From Amycolatopsis thermoflava N1165 (lineage in GTDB: Bacteria; Actinomycetota; Actinomycetes; Mycobacteriales; Pseudonocardiaceae): DNA of 64,000 nt. A program made the position numbers and the translations under genes. This document shows, in pieces, positions 24,945 to 33,575 of this stretch; the stretch's first letter is position 1, and each line of letters opens with the position of its first letter. The stretch covers positions 1,167,731 through 1,231,730 of the forward strand of contig NZ_KI421511.1 of the NCBI RefSeq assembly GCF_000473265.1, in the 5' to 3' direction. The notes under the pieces were generated by a model. It saw only the letters and a program-made list of their open reading frames with translations. It searched no databases and was not told where the DNA came from.

Positions 24945-25928
24945 GTGAGCGGTCCTCCTGGTGCAGTCCGAAAAACTCGACAGGAGGCAGAATGCGAAGA
25001 AGATGGCGCCTTCCCCGGTATCTGGCCCTGGTGGACCGGGGATGTGAACGCGTTCTGGGCCGGCGGATCCGCGCAAGTGGGCCCGGTGTCGCAGCCGTAC
25101 CAGGACGGCCAGACCTACAACACGATCGCCGCGAAACTCCAGGCTCCCCGGCCCGACTGCGACGACGGCACGGCGACTGTCACCGTGCGGTCGACGGTGC
25201 ACCTCCTCGGCCCGAATGCCGGGTTCGGGCAGAACGGGTTCGCCGAACGGGGCACCGACTTCGACACCGCCCCGGGCACGAACACCACACCCGACATGCC
25301 CGTCGGCGGCACCCAGACCCTGGAGACCACCGTCGAGGTCCCGGCGGCGGACCTCGCCGCCGGGAACGTCAAGTACTGGATGATCCTGGAGACCTACCAC
25401 GGCGGCTCCAAGGCCTGGGACATCAGCGGCTTCTCCGCGACCTACACCTACAACACCTCGACGTGCGCGGACCTGGGCGTGACCAAGAGCACCGAGCCGT
25501 CCGTCGATGAGGTGCAGCAGGGTGAGCGGATCAGCTACGCCATCGTGGTGACGAACCACGGCCCCGGGGACTCCACCGGGCACACGATGACCGACCCGGT
25601 CCCGGCCGGTCTGGTCGACGTCGAGGTCCCGGACGACTGTTCCCTCGCCGGCGGTGTGGTCACCTGCAGCGGTGGGCCGCTCGCCGCGGGGGAGAGCCGG
25701 ACCTATCTCGTGACCGCGACCGCGGCGGACGTGCCGGCCGGCACTGACGCGGTGACGGTGACCAACACGGCCCGGGTCAGCGGGAACGAGACGGATCCGA
25801 ACACGGCCAACAACACCTCGGCCGCGATCGTGACGGTGAACGTCCCGATGATCGCCGGTGGCGTGGGCGCCGCGCTGGGCCTGGGCGGGACAGCGGTGTG
25901 GCTGCTCCGCCGGCGCGTGGCGGCCTGA
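24945..25928 (+). CDS. DUF11 surface protein with C-terminal sorting-like signal; 5' end probably frameshifted
   Basis: The frame encodes an N-terminal beta-rich domain, one DUF11 repeat (about 180-290: GVTKSTEPSVDEVQQGERIS, NHGPGDSTGHTMTDPVPAGL) and a C-terminus of VPMIAGGVGA, TM helix and LLRRRVAA. No signal peptide exists in this frame. The good ribosome site (CAGGAGGCAGA) serves ATG 24992 in another frame, giving MRRRWRLPRYLALVDRG, a basic signal-like start that runs off. The simplest reading is an indel or deletion joining the signal-peptide frame to the body. A GTG at 25044 is the alternative in-frame start. Confidence 0.65.
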   Translation: MSGPPGAVRKTRQEAECEEDGAFPGIWPWWTGDVNAFWAGGSAQVGPVSQPYQDGQTYNTIAAKLQAPRPDCDDGTATVTVRSTVHLLGPNAGFGQNGFAERGTDFDTAPGTNTTPDMPVGGTQTLETTVEVPAADLAAGNVKYWMILETYHGGSKAWDISGFSATYTYNTSTCADLGVTKSTEPSVDEVQQGERISYAIVVTNHGPGDSTGHTMTDPVPAGLVDVEVPDDCSLAGGVVTCSGGPLAAGESRTYLVTATAADVPAGTDAVTVTNTARVSGNETDPNTANNTSAAIVTVNVPMIAGGVGAALGLGGTAVWLLRRRVAA

Positions 25929-26041
25929 CCTCCCGCACCGCAGATCGACGGGCGGCCGCCCGTCCGCCATAAGTGGCGACATGTTCGCGCGCCTCGGCCG
26001 GTCTTCAGGGCGGAGTCGCGAGACGGAAAGGACGGATCGAG

Positions 26042-26254
26042 ATGTACGCAGGTGGAATCGGTCCCCACACCGGCGGCACGGCCGGCGGGATGGGGGCCCT
26101 GGCGGCCACCGGGTCGCCGGTGCTCGGGTTGCTCGTCGGGCTGGGGGTGGTGCTGCTGTTCGCCGGGATGACCCTCGTGCGGAAGAACGTGGTGGCCCGC
26201 AACCTCGCCGCGCTCGGTGGCACCGCGCCCCGGCCGTTCGGCGGAGCAGTCTGA
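26042..26254 (+). CDS. Small membrane protein with LAATG sortase-like signal
   Basis: A 70-residue protein. After 19 Gly-rich residues comes LAATG (20-24), a TM helix (27-45) and the basic RK (47-48), then a short tail rich in Ala/Gly/Pro. LAXTG followed by TM and basic residues is the recognition layout of class E sortases, and a class E sortase is encoded 4.7 kb downstream. There is no signal peptide and almost no passenger domain. ATG 26042 follows GGAAAGGACGGATCGAG; an upstream GTG/ATG extension is possible. Confidence 0.65.
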   Translation: MYAGGIGPHTGGTAGGMGALAATGSPVLGLLVGLGVVLLFAGMTLVRKNVVARNLAALGGTAPRPFGGAV

Positions 26255-26265
26255 CGGGCGCGGTT

Positions 26266-26303
26266 CCGCGTTCATCCCGGTGCGGGCACCGGGATGAACG
26301 CGG
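26266..26303 (+). terminator. Strong hairpin terminator after the LAATG gene
   Basis: A 17-bp perfect stem (26266-26282 with 26287-26303) with a 4-nt loop lies 11 bp after the LAATG-protein stop and about 100 bp before the exosortase gene. It would separate the two transcription units. Confidence 0.75.
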
Positions 26304-26403
26304 AGTGCGGGCACGGCTGCGAGAGCGAGAGGACTGTGGGACCAGCGATGTGCACAGCTGAAAGTGACCCGGCGAACCGGCCGGCGCCGACGAGGGAGGA
26401 CGC

Positions 26404-26988
26404 GTGACGAGCGAGAGCGCCGCCGTTCCCTGGTCCGGGATCCCGGCGAACCCGTCCGGGCGCACGCACCGGTCCTGGCTGGGGTGGCTGGCCGCGGCGC
26501 TGTGCTTCGGCGTCGCGGTGGCCCTGATCGCCTTCCAGGACAGCTACCGGATCTTCGAGACCTGGCTCGCCGGTGAACTGGTGACCGCCGTCTCCGGGCA
26601 GTACACCTTCGCCGTGCCCGGGCATCCGGTGCTGTACTTCCGGACGTCGGCCTCGCCCGGCGTCATGGGCATCAACGTCTCCCTGGCGTGCAGCAGCGCG
26701 CTGCTCGTGGCCCCGTTGTTCCTGACCTCCGGCGCGCTGTTCCTGTCCAGGGCCCGCTCCCGGATGCGGCTCGTCCTCGCGACGCTGCTCGGCTTCCTCA
26801 TCGTCGCGGTCGCCAACAACATCCGGCTGATGCTGATCGTGATGCTCGGCGGCCGCTTCGGCGAGACCGGGCTCGACTGGGCCCACGTGCTCATCGGGTC
26901 GCTGGTGATGCTGACCGCGGGCGGTGTCGCGATCCTGCTCTACATCAGGATCACGACCGGACGGCGGCGGGAGGCGGACGGCCGATGA
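26404..26988 (+). CDS. Exosortase/archaeosortase-family transpeptidase (actinobacterial type)
   Basis: A 194-residue polytopic membrane protein with four to five TM helices. The three residues that define exosortase active sites are placed in order: Cys96 in SLACSSALL, Arg141 in VANNIRLMLI and His161 in LDWAHVLIG. The family cleaves C-terminal tripartite signals (motif, TM, Arg cluster) and transfers the substrate to another anchor. First gene of an overlapping operon with GT2, septum-form, GT-C-like and sortase genes. Likely substrates are the DUF11 proteins at 24945 and 31849, both ending in TM-RRR. GTG start after GGGAGGACGC. Confidence 0.82.
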   Translation: MTSESAAVPWSGIPANPSGRTHRSWLGWLAAALCFGVAVALIAFQDSYRIFETWLAGELVTAVSGQYTFAVPGHPVLYFRTSASPGVMGINVSLACSSALLVAPLFLTSGALFLSRARSRMRLVLATLLGFLIVAVANNIRLMLIVMLGGRFGETGLDWAHVLIGSLVMLTAGGVAILLYIRITTGRRREADGR

Positions 26989-28355
26989 GCCTGCTCGAAG
27001 TCTCGATCAGCCTGTCGTTCTTCCTCGGACTGGTCTTCCTGGCTTACGTGTGCATCCTGGTGCGCGGGTTCGTCAAGGCGAAGCCGGAGCGGCCGGGCGA
27101 CCCCGGTGAGCTGGACTGGCACTTCGTCATCCCCTGCCGGGACGAGCAGGCCGTGATCGGCGGGACGCTCGGCTACCTGGAGAGCACTTTCCCCGAGGCG
27201 CACCTGTGGGTGATCGACGACGCCTCCGGTGACGGCACCGCGGCGATCGTCGCCGAGCGGGCGGCGCGCAACCCCCGCATCCACCTGCTGGCGCGGAAAC
27301 TGCCGGACGCCCGCAAGGGGAAGGGTGCCGCGCTGAACCACGGCTACCGGGAGATCAGCCGGCATGTCGGGGATTCGGACCTGCGGGCCCGCACGATCGT
27401 CGTCGTGGTGGACGCGGACGGCAGGCCGTCGGCCAACATGCTCGAGCTGTGCGCGGGCCCGGACGCGTTCGCCGACGAGTCGGTCGGCGCGGTGCAGGTC
27501 GAGGTCCGGATGGTCAACCGGGACGTCGAGCGGCCGCTGCCGGGCAAGGGCCCACTGGCGAACAAGTTCGCGGCGATGCTCGCCCGCATGCAGGACATCG
27601 AGTTCCGCGGCCCGATCTCGGCCATGCAGATCATCCGTCGCCGGACGGGCACCGTGAACATGGGTGGCAACGGCCAGATGAACCGGCTCACCGCGCTGGA
27701 CAGCATCGCGGGAGAGTCGGCGGAACCCTGGGGCAACGCGCTCCTGGAGGACTTCGAGCTGGGGCTGCGGCTGATGCTCGCCGGGTGGCGGACGGCCTAC
27801 AGCCGCGGGTCCTGGGTGGACCAGGAGGCGTTGTGGAGCCTGCCGCCGCTGGTCGTGCAACGCACCCGCTGGGCGCAGGGATCCATGCAGTGCCTCCGGT
27901 ACCTGCCCAGGGTGTGGGGATCGCCGTGCTTCTCGACCGCGGGGTTCCTGGAGATCCTCTACTTCATGCTGCGGCCGTGGGTCCAGGTCGTCGGCTCGAT
28001 CGTGTACGTCATCCCGCTGGCGGTCTTCGCCTTCAACGCCGCGGCCTACCGCGACTTCATGGCGGGCTTCCTCGCCAACGGCGGCCTGCTGCTCATGTTC
28101 GCCTACGCCGTCGTGGGTGTCGCGGAGTTCGCGATCTGGGGCTGGTTCTACCGGTCCCGCTGCGAACCCGGGGTCAGCCGCCGCTCCGCCGTCTACTACG
28201 GACTGTCGGTCGCGCTGTACTCGGTCCTGAACTACGTCATCGCCTGGCGCGCCTTCGGCCGGTTCGTCAGCGGGCGGGGCAGCTGGAAGAAGACCCGGCG
28301 CAACAGCGAGCTGGCCGGGACGCGGGCGCCCGCCGTCGGCGCCGTCACGAAATGA
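26985..28355 (+). CDS. Processive family 2 glycosyltransferase
   Basis: A 456-residue membrane glycosyltransferase: one N-terminal TM (6-28), a GT-A domain with VIDDASGDGT and VVVDADGRP (metal-binding D-x-D), acceptor LLEDFELGLRL and the processivity motif QRTRWAQGS (QxxRW), then three or four C-terminal TM helices. It resembles cellulose/hyaluronan/poly-GlcNAc-type synthases, so it probably polymerises or extends a surface glycan. The start overlaps the exosortase stop (ATGA), a coupling seen throughout this operon. Confidence 0.9.
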   Translation: MSLLEVSISLSFFLGLVFLAYVCILVRGFVKAKPERPGDPGELDWHFVIPCRDEQAVIGGTLGYLESTFPEAHLWVIDDASGDGTAAIVAERAARNPRIHLLARKLPDARKGKGAALNHGYREISRHVGDSDLRARTIVVVVDADGRPSANMLELCAGPDAFADESVGAVQVEVRMVNRDVERPLPGKGPLANKFAAMLARMQDIEFRGPISAMQIIRRRTGTVNMGGNGQMNRLTALDSIAGESAEPWGNALLEDFELGLRLMLAGWRTAYSRGSWVDQEALWSLPPLVVQRTRWAQGSMQCLRYLPRVWGSPCFSTAGFLEILYFMLRPWVQVVGSIVYVIPLAVFAFNAAAYRDFMAGFLANGGLLLMFAYAVVGVAEFAIWGWFYRSRCEPGVSRRSAVYYGLSVALYSVLNYVIAWRAFGRFVSGRGSWKKTRRNSELAGTRAPAVGAVTK

Positions 28356-29248
28356 GGTCGGGAACAGTGCGACGCGCAATCGCCCGGGGCGCCTGGGCAA
28401 GCTTGCTGGTGATCGTCACGCTGGGCGGGGTCGCGCTGGCCGCCGCGGGTTTCATCCAGAGCCCGCCCGGGCTCGGTGCGGGAGAGCTGCGCACCAAGTG
28501 GGACGTCGGGGCGTGCCACCGGCTCGACCAGCCGGTGGAGACCTCGTGGGCGTTCCTGACCGACACCAAACCGGTCGTCCCGTGCGACAGCGAGCACACC
28601 ACCGAGACCTACCAGGTGGTGGAGCTGCCCGCCGGCCTGGCGGCGGAGCCGGAGCGTCCCAGCCCGGTGCTGCTGCAGAAGGAAGGACCCCCGTTGTGCG
28701 GTGGCGACGTGCTGAACGCCTACGTGGGCGCGGACGAGCGCGACGCCGTCCGCGACCTCACGACCGTCGCCTTCTTCCCGACCGAGGAGGAGTGGCGCGG
28801 TGGCGAGCGGCGGATGCGGTGCGACGTGATGAACGTGCCCCGTGGGCAGCTGACGCCGGTGACGGTGTCGTTCCCGTTCAAGGACTCCCTGAAGACCCCG
28901 GACGGGTCGCGCTTCCGCACCTGCCGTCTCGACGGCAGCGAGGTGACGTGCGACCAGCCGCACAACCGCGAGCTGGTCAACCCGTGGCTGCTGTTCGGCC
29001 CGGACCAGGTGGAGAAGGGCCGTGACTTCATGGTCGGCGTGGCGCGCCGGCTGTGCGGCCCCGAAGCGGAGGCCTACCTGGGCGCGCCGCCCGCGTCGCG
29101 GCCGGACCTCACGGTCGTGGTCGAGGTGCCCGGCGACCCGTCGATCCGGCAGGACAGCCGGGTGGGCCGGTGCTGGCTGGCGCCGTCGGACCCGGCGGTG
29201 ACCCTGGACCGGAGCGTCCGGGCCTACCCGGCGGGGGCGAGCGCGTGA
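28352..29248 (+). CDS. Septum-formation family membrane-anchored protein
   Basis: A 298-residue protein with one N-terminal TM/signal anchor (about 12-32) and an extracytoplasmic part. Two tandem segments resemble the Septum_form domain: VGACHRLDQPVETSW with PCDSEHTTETYQVV, and later FRTCRLDGSEVTCDQPHNRE with RVGRCWLAP. Paired cysteines suggest disulfides. Role is unknown; in this operon it may assist export or anchoring of the glycan or surface protein. ATG overlaps the glycosyltransferase stop. Confidence 0.78.
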   Translation: MRSGTVRRAIARGAWASLLVIVTLGGVALAAAGFIQSPPGLGAGELRTKWDVGACHRLDQPVETSWAFLTDTKPVVPCDSEHTTETYQVVELPAGLAAEPERPSPVLLQKEGPPLCGGDVLNAYVGADERDAVRDLTTVAFFPTEEEWRGGERRMRCDVMNVPRGQLTPVTVSFPFKDSLKTPDGSRFRTCRLDGSEVTCDQPHNRELVNPWLLFGPDQVEKGRDFMVGVARRLCGPEAEAYLGAPPASRPDLTVVVEVPGDPSIRQDSRVGRCWLAPSDPAVTLDRSVRAYPAGASA

Positions 29249-30915
29249 CCGCCGTGCGGCGCACCTGGTCCTGGCTCGCCGAGCCGGGACGGCGCATCCC
29301 CGTGGTCTCCACCGCGCTGGGCGTGCTGTGGACCGTGATCATGCTGGCCCGCCTGTTCGTCGGCGGCGCGGTGGGGCTCGCGGACAACTTCGACGGCCAC
29401 CGCCTGATGTGCCAGCTCCAGGTCGCCGCCGTGCCCAACGGCCACGACACCTGGGCCTACCTGAACCCGGTGTACGACACCCACGTCTGGTACGGCGAAG
29501 CGTGCAGCGCGGGTGGCACCGGCGAGCCGTACCTGAGCAGCCAGTGGTACTTCCTGTGGCTGGCGAAACTGCTCACCCCGGTGTTCGGCTTCGACCACGC
29601 GCTCGACCTGCGCGTCCTCGGGGTGGTCGTGTCGGTGTTCTTCGGCCTGGCCATCGGGCTGATCTGCGCGGCGCTCCCGCTGCCGGTGTGGGTGCGGGTG
29701 CTGGTGGTGTCCCTGATCGGCCTGTTCACCGCCGACTCCACGATCGCCCCCTACTTCGTCTCGCCGCTGAGCGAGCCTGCCGCGATCATCGGGATGCTGC
29801 TGATCGTCGCCGCGCTGCTCCGCCTGTTGCGCCGGAACTTCGTGACCGTCGCCGACCTGCTGCTGGTCTCGGCCGCCGTGTTGTGGACGGTGATGGCGAA
29901 GACCCAGACGATCACCATGTTCGCCGGGGTGCTGCCCGCCATGCTGGTCCGGCCGGTGCGCTTCCCGTGGCTGGCGAAGCTGCGGAGGACGCGCCGCGAA
30001 CTCTGCCCGGAACCGCCGCGCGGGCTGCGGCGGCGGGCGCTGGTGGGTGCGCTGCGGCGGACGCCCGCGGTCGTGATCTGCGGGTTGCTCGTGTTCGGGT
30101 GTGTCCAGTTCGCGAGCTCGCAGTCGCGGTGGCTCACCGAGATCTACCACTTCCACCAGGTGTTCGGCACGATCCTGCCGCTGGGCTCGGACCCGCGGCA
30201 GGACCTGCGGGACCTCGGCGTGGACGAGAGCCTGGCCCGGTACGACGGCGAGTCGATCCTGGCGCTGTCCGGACCGGGCGAGGTGCCGCAGGGCTACCGC
30301 GAGTTCCTCGACGACATGAGCATGACCAGGATCGCGGGGTTCTACGCCACCCATCCGGCGCGGATCTTCGCGGTGCTCGACCGCGGGCTGGACGCGGTGA
30401 CCCAGGCCCGGCCCGGCTACCTCGGCAACTACACGCCGGACAGCGGAAAACCGGCCTACAGCCAGGAAAACCGGGTGTTCGCCGGGGGAGCGCTGTTCAC
30501 CCTGTTCCGCCCGGTCCGCTGGGTCGTCTTCCCCGTGCTGTGGCTGGGTTCGCTCGCGCTCGGCGCCTGGCTCGCCCTGCACCGGCGGCTCGGCGCCGCG
30601 GGCCGCAGCATCGGCTGGCTGCTCGTGGCGCTCTCGCTCAACACCGTGGCGCAGCTGGCGTCCGTGCTGCTGTCGGACGGGCTGAACGACATCGTCAAGC
30701 ACTCGATCTTCGTGGTCTACAGCACGTTCCTGTTGTTCCCCGCGCTGGTGGCGGCGCTCGGCGCGATCGACAAGATCGGCCGGCCCGACCAGTTCCTGCC
30801 CGGCCAGAAGCTGCCGAACACCGGCGTGCCGTGGCCCTGGCAGCGCAGGCGCGCGCGGCACGTCACGGGCGCCGTGCGGGGCGGCGAACGGGAAAGGGAA
30901 CTGGAACCGGTGTGA
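29245..30915 (+). CDS. Polytopic membrane protein, GT-C glycosyltransferase-like
   Basis: A 556-residue protein with about ten TM helices. The first external loop is long and contains ADNFDGHRLMCQLQV and YDTHVWYGEACSAGG, placing acidic residues after TM1 as GT-C lipid-phosphate-sugar transferases do. A second long external loop (about 285-400) precedes the last helices. No specific family was recognised; membrane sugar transfer is an inference from topology and neighbours. GTG 29245 overlaps the preceding stop by 4 bp (GTGA). Confidence 0.75.
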   Translation: MTAVRRTWSWLAEPGRRIPVVSTALGVLWTVIMLARLFVGGAVGLADNFDGHRLMCQLQVAAVPNGHDTWAYLNPVYDTHVWYGEACSAGGTGEPYLSSQWYFLWLAKLLTPVFGFDHALDLRVLGVVVSVFFGLAIGLICAALPLPVWVRVLVVSLIGLFTADSTIAPYFVSPLSEPAAIIGMLLIVAALLRLLRRNFVTVADLLLVSAAVLWTVMAKTQTITMFAGVLPAMLVRPVRFPWLAKLRRTRRELCPEPPRGLRRRALVGALRRTPAVVICGLLVFGCVQFASSQSRWLTEIYHFHQVFGTILPLGSDPRQDLRDLGVDESLARYDGESILALSGPGEVPQGYREFLDDMSMTRIAGFYATHPARIFAVLDRGLDAVTQARPGYLGNYTPDSGKPAYSQENRVFAGGALFTLFRPVRWVVFPVLWLGSLALGAWLALHRRLGAAGRSIGWLLVALSLNTVAQLASVLLSDGLNDIVKHSIFVVYSTFLLFPALVAALGAIDKIGRPDQFLPGQKLPNTGVPWPWQRRRARHVTGAVRGGERERELEPV

Positions 30916-30928
30916 GCGGGGGTTCCGC

Positions 30929-31645
30929 ATGGGAGGTTCGGTGAGCACAGCCGCGGCAGGGCGGGCGAGGCCTCGGATCGGGTGGAAACCGCGGGTCTAC
31001 GGCGCCCTCGGGAGCACCTGCCTCACGCTCGGCTTCGTCGCCCTGCTGTTCGTGGTCTACCAGCTGTACGTCGTGCCGGCCCGCACCGGTGCGGAACAAC
31101 GCACGCTGGAGCAGGAACTGATCCAGCAGTGGGAGCAGCCGGACCCGTCCGGTCTGCCCGCGCCGGTGGTCGGCAACCCGTGGGACGCGGCGGTGCCACC
31201 GGCGCAGGGGCGGCCCCTGGTGCGGCTGTCCATCCCGCGGCTCGGCGCGCGCTGGGTGGTCGTGGAGGGTGTGACTCTGGCCGATCTGCGACGCGGTCCC
31301 GGCCACTATCCCGGCACCGCTTTTCCCGGGCAGCCGGGCAATTTCGCCGTGGCCGGGCACCGCGCGCCGGGTGTGTTCTGGGATCTGGACCGGCTCGCCG
31401 CGGGCGATTCGATCCAGGTGCAGGCCGGTGCGACCGAGTACACCTACACGGTCACCGGCACCGAGATCGTCCGGCCCGGTGACGTCGGCGTGATCGCGCC
31501 GGTGCCCGGCGATCCGGGCGCGCAGCCAGTGGAACCGGTTCTCACGCTGACGACGTGCAACCCGAAGTGGGCGAGCTACCAGCGGCTGATCGTCCACGCG
31601 AGCCTGTCCGGCGTCCGGACCGTGCCGGTCGAGCCGGCGGGCTGA
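30929..31645 (+). CDS. srtE: Class E sortase
   Basis: A 238-residue sortase anchored by an N-terminal TM (about 24-50). The catalytic triad is His144 (FAVAGHRAPG), Cys210 (VLTLTTCNP) and Arg219 (YQRLIVHA). TLTTC and the compact catalytic domain fit actinobacterial class E, which prefers LAXTG signals. The 70-residue LAATG protein at 26042 is a candidate substrate. Start is ambiguous: ATG 30929, or GTG 30941 with GGGAGG just upstream. Last gene of the exosortase operon. Confidence 0.9.
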   Translation: MGGSVSTAAAGRARPRIGWKPRVYGALGSTCLTLGFVALLFVVYQLYVVPARTGAEQRTLEQELIQQWEQPDPSGLPAPVVGNPWDAAVPPAQGRPLVRLSIPRLGARWVVVEGVTLADLRRGPGHYPGTAFPGQPGNFAVAGHRAPGVFWDLDRLAAGDSIQVQAGATEYTYTVTGTEIVRPGDVGVIAPVPGDPGAQPVEPVLTLTTCNPKWASYQRLIVHASLSGVRTVPVEPAG

Positions 31646-31848
31646 GCCGGATGTCCACACGCGACGGGGCCGGCCTCCTCCGATCGGACGAGGCGCCGCG
31701 CGAAGTTCCGCAGGTGCACGGCACCACGGTGGGCCGACCGGACGCCGACCGCGTCATGTCGGCGTGAGTTTTCCCCGTCTTGTCTTCGCGGGCGGTTCCG
31801 CTCGCACCGTCTCAATCGGAACGGAGCTTTTGTCATGGAGGAGGAGAC

Positions 31849-33498
31849 GTGACGCGACCACGACAATGGTGGAAGTCGTCCATGGTCCGCCGGGCCGGCG
31901 CGGTGGCCGGGGTGGCGGCGGTCGTCGCGGCGGCCGGCGCGTCGTTCGCGATGGCGACCACGCCCGGGTCACCGGGCACCCCACAGGCGCCGACGACGAT
32001 CTACGCCGAGAACTTCCAGAACCGCCCGGCCGCGACCCCGATCGTCCGGCTGAACCAGTACACCGGGGCCGGCGGCCAGCGCTACGGCGCCGATCCGCAG
32101 TGGCTGTCGATGTGCAACGGTTGGATCGCCTCGTCGGCCCAGCCGGTGGCGCCCGCCGCCCAGGTCAACGATTGTTCGAACCAGGGAACCTGGAACGCGG
32201 TGCAGCAGATGGCCTACGCCCTGGGCTCCTACACGGGCGTCGCGCCGAACAGCAACTACGCGGTGTCGGCGATGACCGCGGGTAACCCGGGGGCTCCGCA
32301 CGTCGAGTTCAAGACCGCCTCGAACATCCCGTTCAGCGGCAGCAACCGGTTCGTCACGTTCAGCGTGGACGTGGCGGTGATCAACTGCTTCGCCAACCAC
32401 CCGCTGCTGCAGTTCTCGTTGCTCGACGAGGCGGGGAGGGCGAGGCCGGTCGGCTCCCAGATCGACGGCTGCGGCGCTTCGCGGACGATCAACGTGCCGC
32501 AGATCGGGTCGGCGCCGGCCAAATCCGCCACTGTCGGCACCTACACCTCCAACGGCGCGGTGCTGGTCAACGGCAGCTCGATCGGCGTGCAGATGGTCAA
32601 CAACCAGCCCAGCGGCACCGGTAACGACCACGCCTTCGACAACATCAAGATCCTCGATGTGACGCCGCAGCTGGACAAGTCGTTCAGCCCGGTGGAGGTG
32701 AACACCGGCGGGACCTCGACGCTGACGTTCACCATCACCAACACCAGCGAGCTGGCGGCGAAGAACGGCTGGTCGTTCACCGACGCGCTGCCCGCCGGGC
32801 TGACGGTGGCCGGCGCCGGGACGACGAACTGCCCGAGCGGTGCGGTGACCGCGGCGGCCGGCGCCACCTCGGTCAGCGTGACCGGCAACCTGACCGCGGG
32901 GATGGCGTCGTGCACTGTCAGCGTGCCGGTGACCTCCGGCACCGCCGGCAGCTACACCAACGGTCCCGGCAACATGTCGCTGGTCGGGCTCAACCCGCCC
33001 GCGGACACGACGGTCACGTTCGTGGAGCCGGACCCGAGCGCCGACCTGGCGCTGAGCAAGACCGCACCGCAGGACGAGGTGCGGCCCGGTGACCGCATCA
33101 CCTACACGATCACGGTGATGAACCTCGGCCCTGCGGAGTCCTCGGGATACACCGTGACCGACCCGATCCCGGCCGGCCTGGTGGACGTGCAGGTGCCCGC
33201 GGGCTGCTCGGTCGGCTCGGACAGCGTGATCATCTGCACGGGTGGTCCGCTGGCCGCGGGTGACTCGGTGAGCTACGAGATCTCCGGCACGGTGGACGCG
33301 GTCAATCCGGACGGGGTGGCGAAGTACCTGACCAACGCCGCCCAGGTCACCGGGAACGACCCGGACGGCGACCCGAGCAACAACACCGGTTCCAAGACGG
33401 TGCGGGTCGTGCCGCTGGTGAGCCTCGCCATCGGCGGTGTCGGCGCCCTGGCCGGCGCCGCCGCGTGGGTCCTGCGCCGGCGGTCGATCGTCAACTGA
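31849..33498 (+). CDS. Secreted DUF11-repeat surface protein with C-terminal sorting-like signal
   Basis: A 549-residue surface protein. Signal peptide at about 1-45 (SSMVRRAGAVAGVAAVVAAA, cleavage near FAMA-TT), a 220-residue beta-rich N-terminal domain (IYAENFQNRPAATP onward), then two DUF11 repeats (about 270-380 and 390-510). It ends VPLVSLAIGGVGA, TM, WVLRRRSIVN. This tail closely matches that of the DUF11 protein at 24945 and fits an exosortase target. GTG 31849 follows GGAGGAGGAG. It stands 200 bp after the sortase gene. Confidence 0.87.
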   Translation: MTRPRQWWKSSMVRRAGAVAGVAAVVAAAGASFAMATTPGSPGTPQAPTTIYAENFQNRPAATPIVRLNQYTGAGGQRYGADPQWLSMCNGWIASSAQPVAPAAQVNDCSNQGTWNAVQQMAYALGSYTGVAPNSNYAVSAMTAGNPGAPHVEFKTASNIPFSGSNRFVTFSVDVAVINCFANHPLLQFSLLDEAGRARPVGSQIDGCGASRTINVPQIGSAPAKSATVGTYTSNGAVLVNGSSIGVQMVNNQPSGTGNDHAFDNIKILDVTPQLDKSFSPVEVNTGGTSTLTFTITNTSELAAKNGWSFTDALPAGLTVAGAGTTNCPSGAVTAAAGATSVSVTGNLTAGMASCTVSVPVTSGTAGSYTNGPGNMSLVGLNPPADTTVTFVEPDPSADLALSKTAPQDEVRPGDRITYTITVMNLGPAESSGYTVTDPIPAGLVDVQVPAGCSVGSDSVIICTGGPLAAGDSVSYEISGTVDAVNPDGVAKYLTNAAQVTGNDPDGDPSNNTGSKTVRVVPLVSLAIGGVGALAGAAAWVLRRRSIVN

Positions 33499-33506
33499 CG
33501 GGGAGG

Positions 33507-33539
33507 AGGCGGCTCGTCGCGCGCCGCGGCGAGCCGCCT
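33507..33539. terminator. Hairpin terminator between DUF11 and LysR genes
   Basis: AGGCGGCTCG (33507-33516) pairs perfectly with CGAGCCGCCT (33530-33539); the loop is itself GC-rich. It lies between convergent genes and can serve both. Confidence 0.7.
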
Positions 33540-33575
33540 ACCCGGAAGCGTTGCCGGGCGAACCGTCCGATGTGG

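Noticed and set aside
23130-26465. 1111-codon minus-strand frame through the surface locus
   Set aside because: Spans several clear plus-strand genes and has no recognisable domain; product composition is typical of an antisense shadow.
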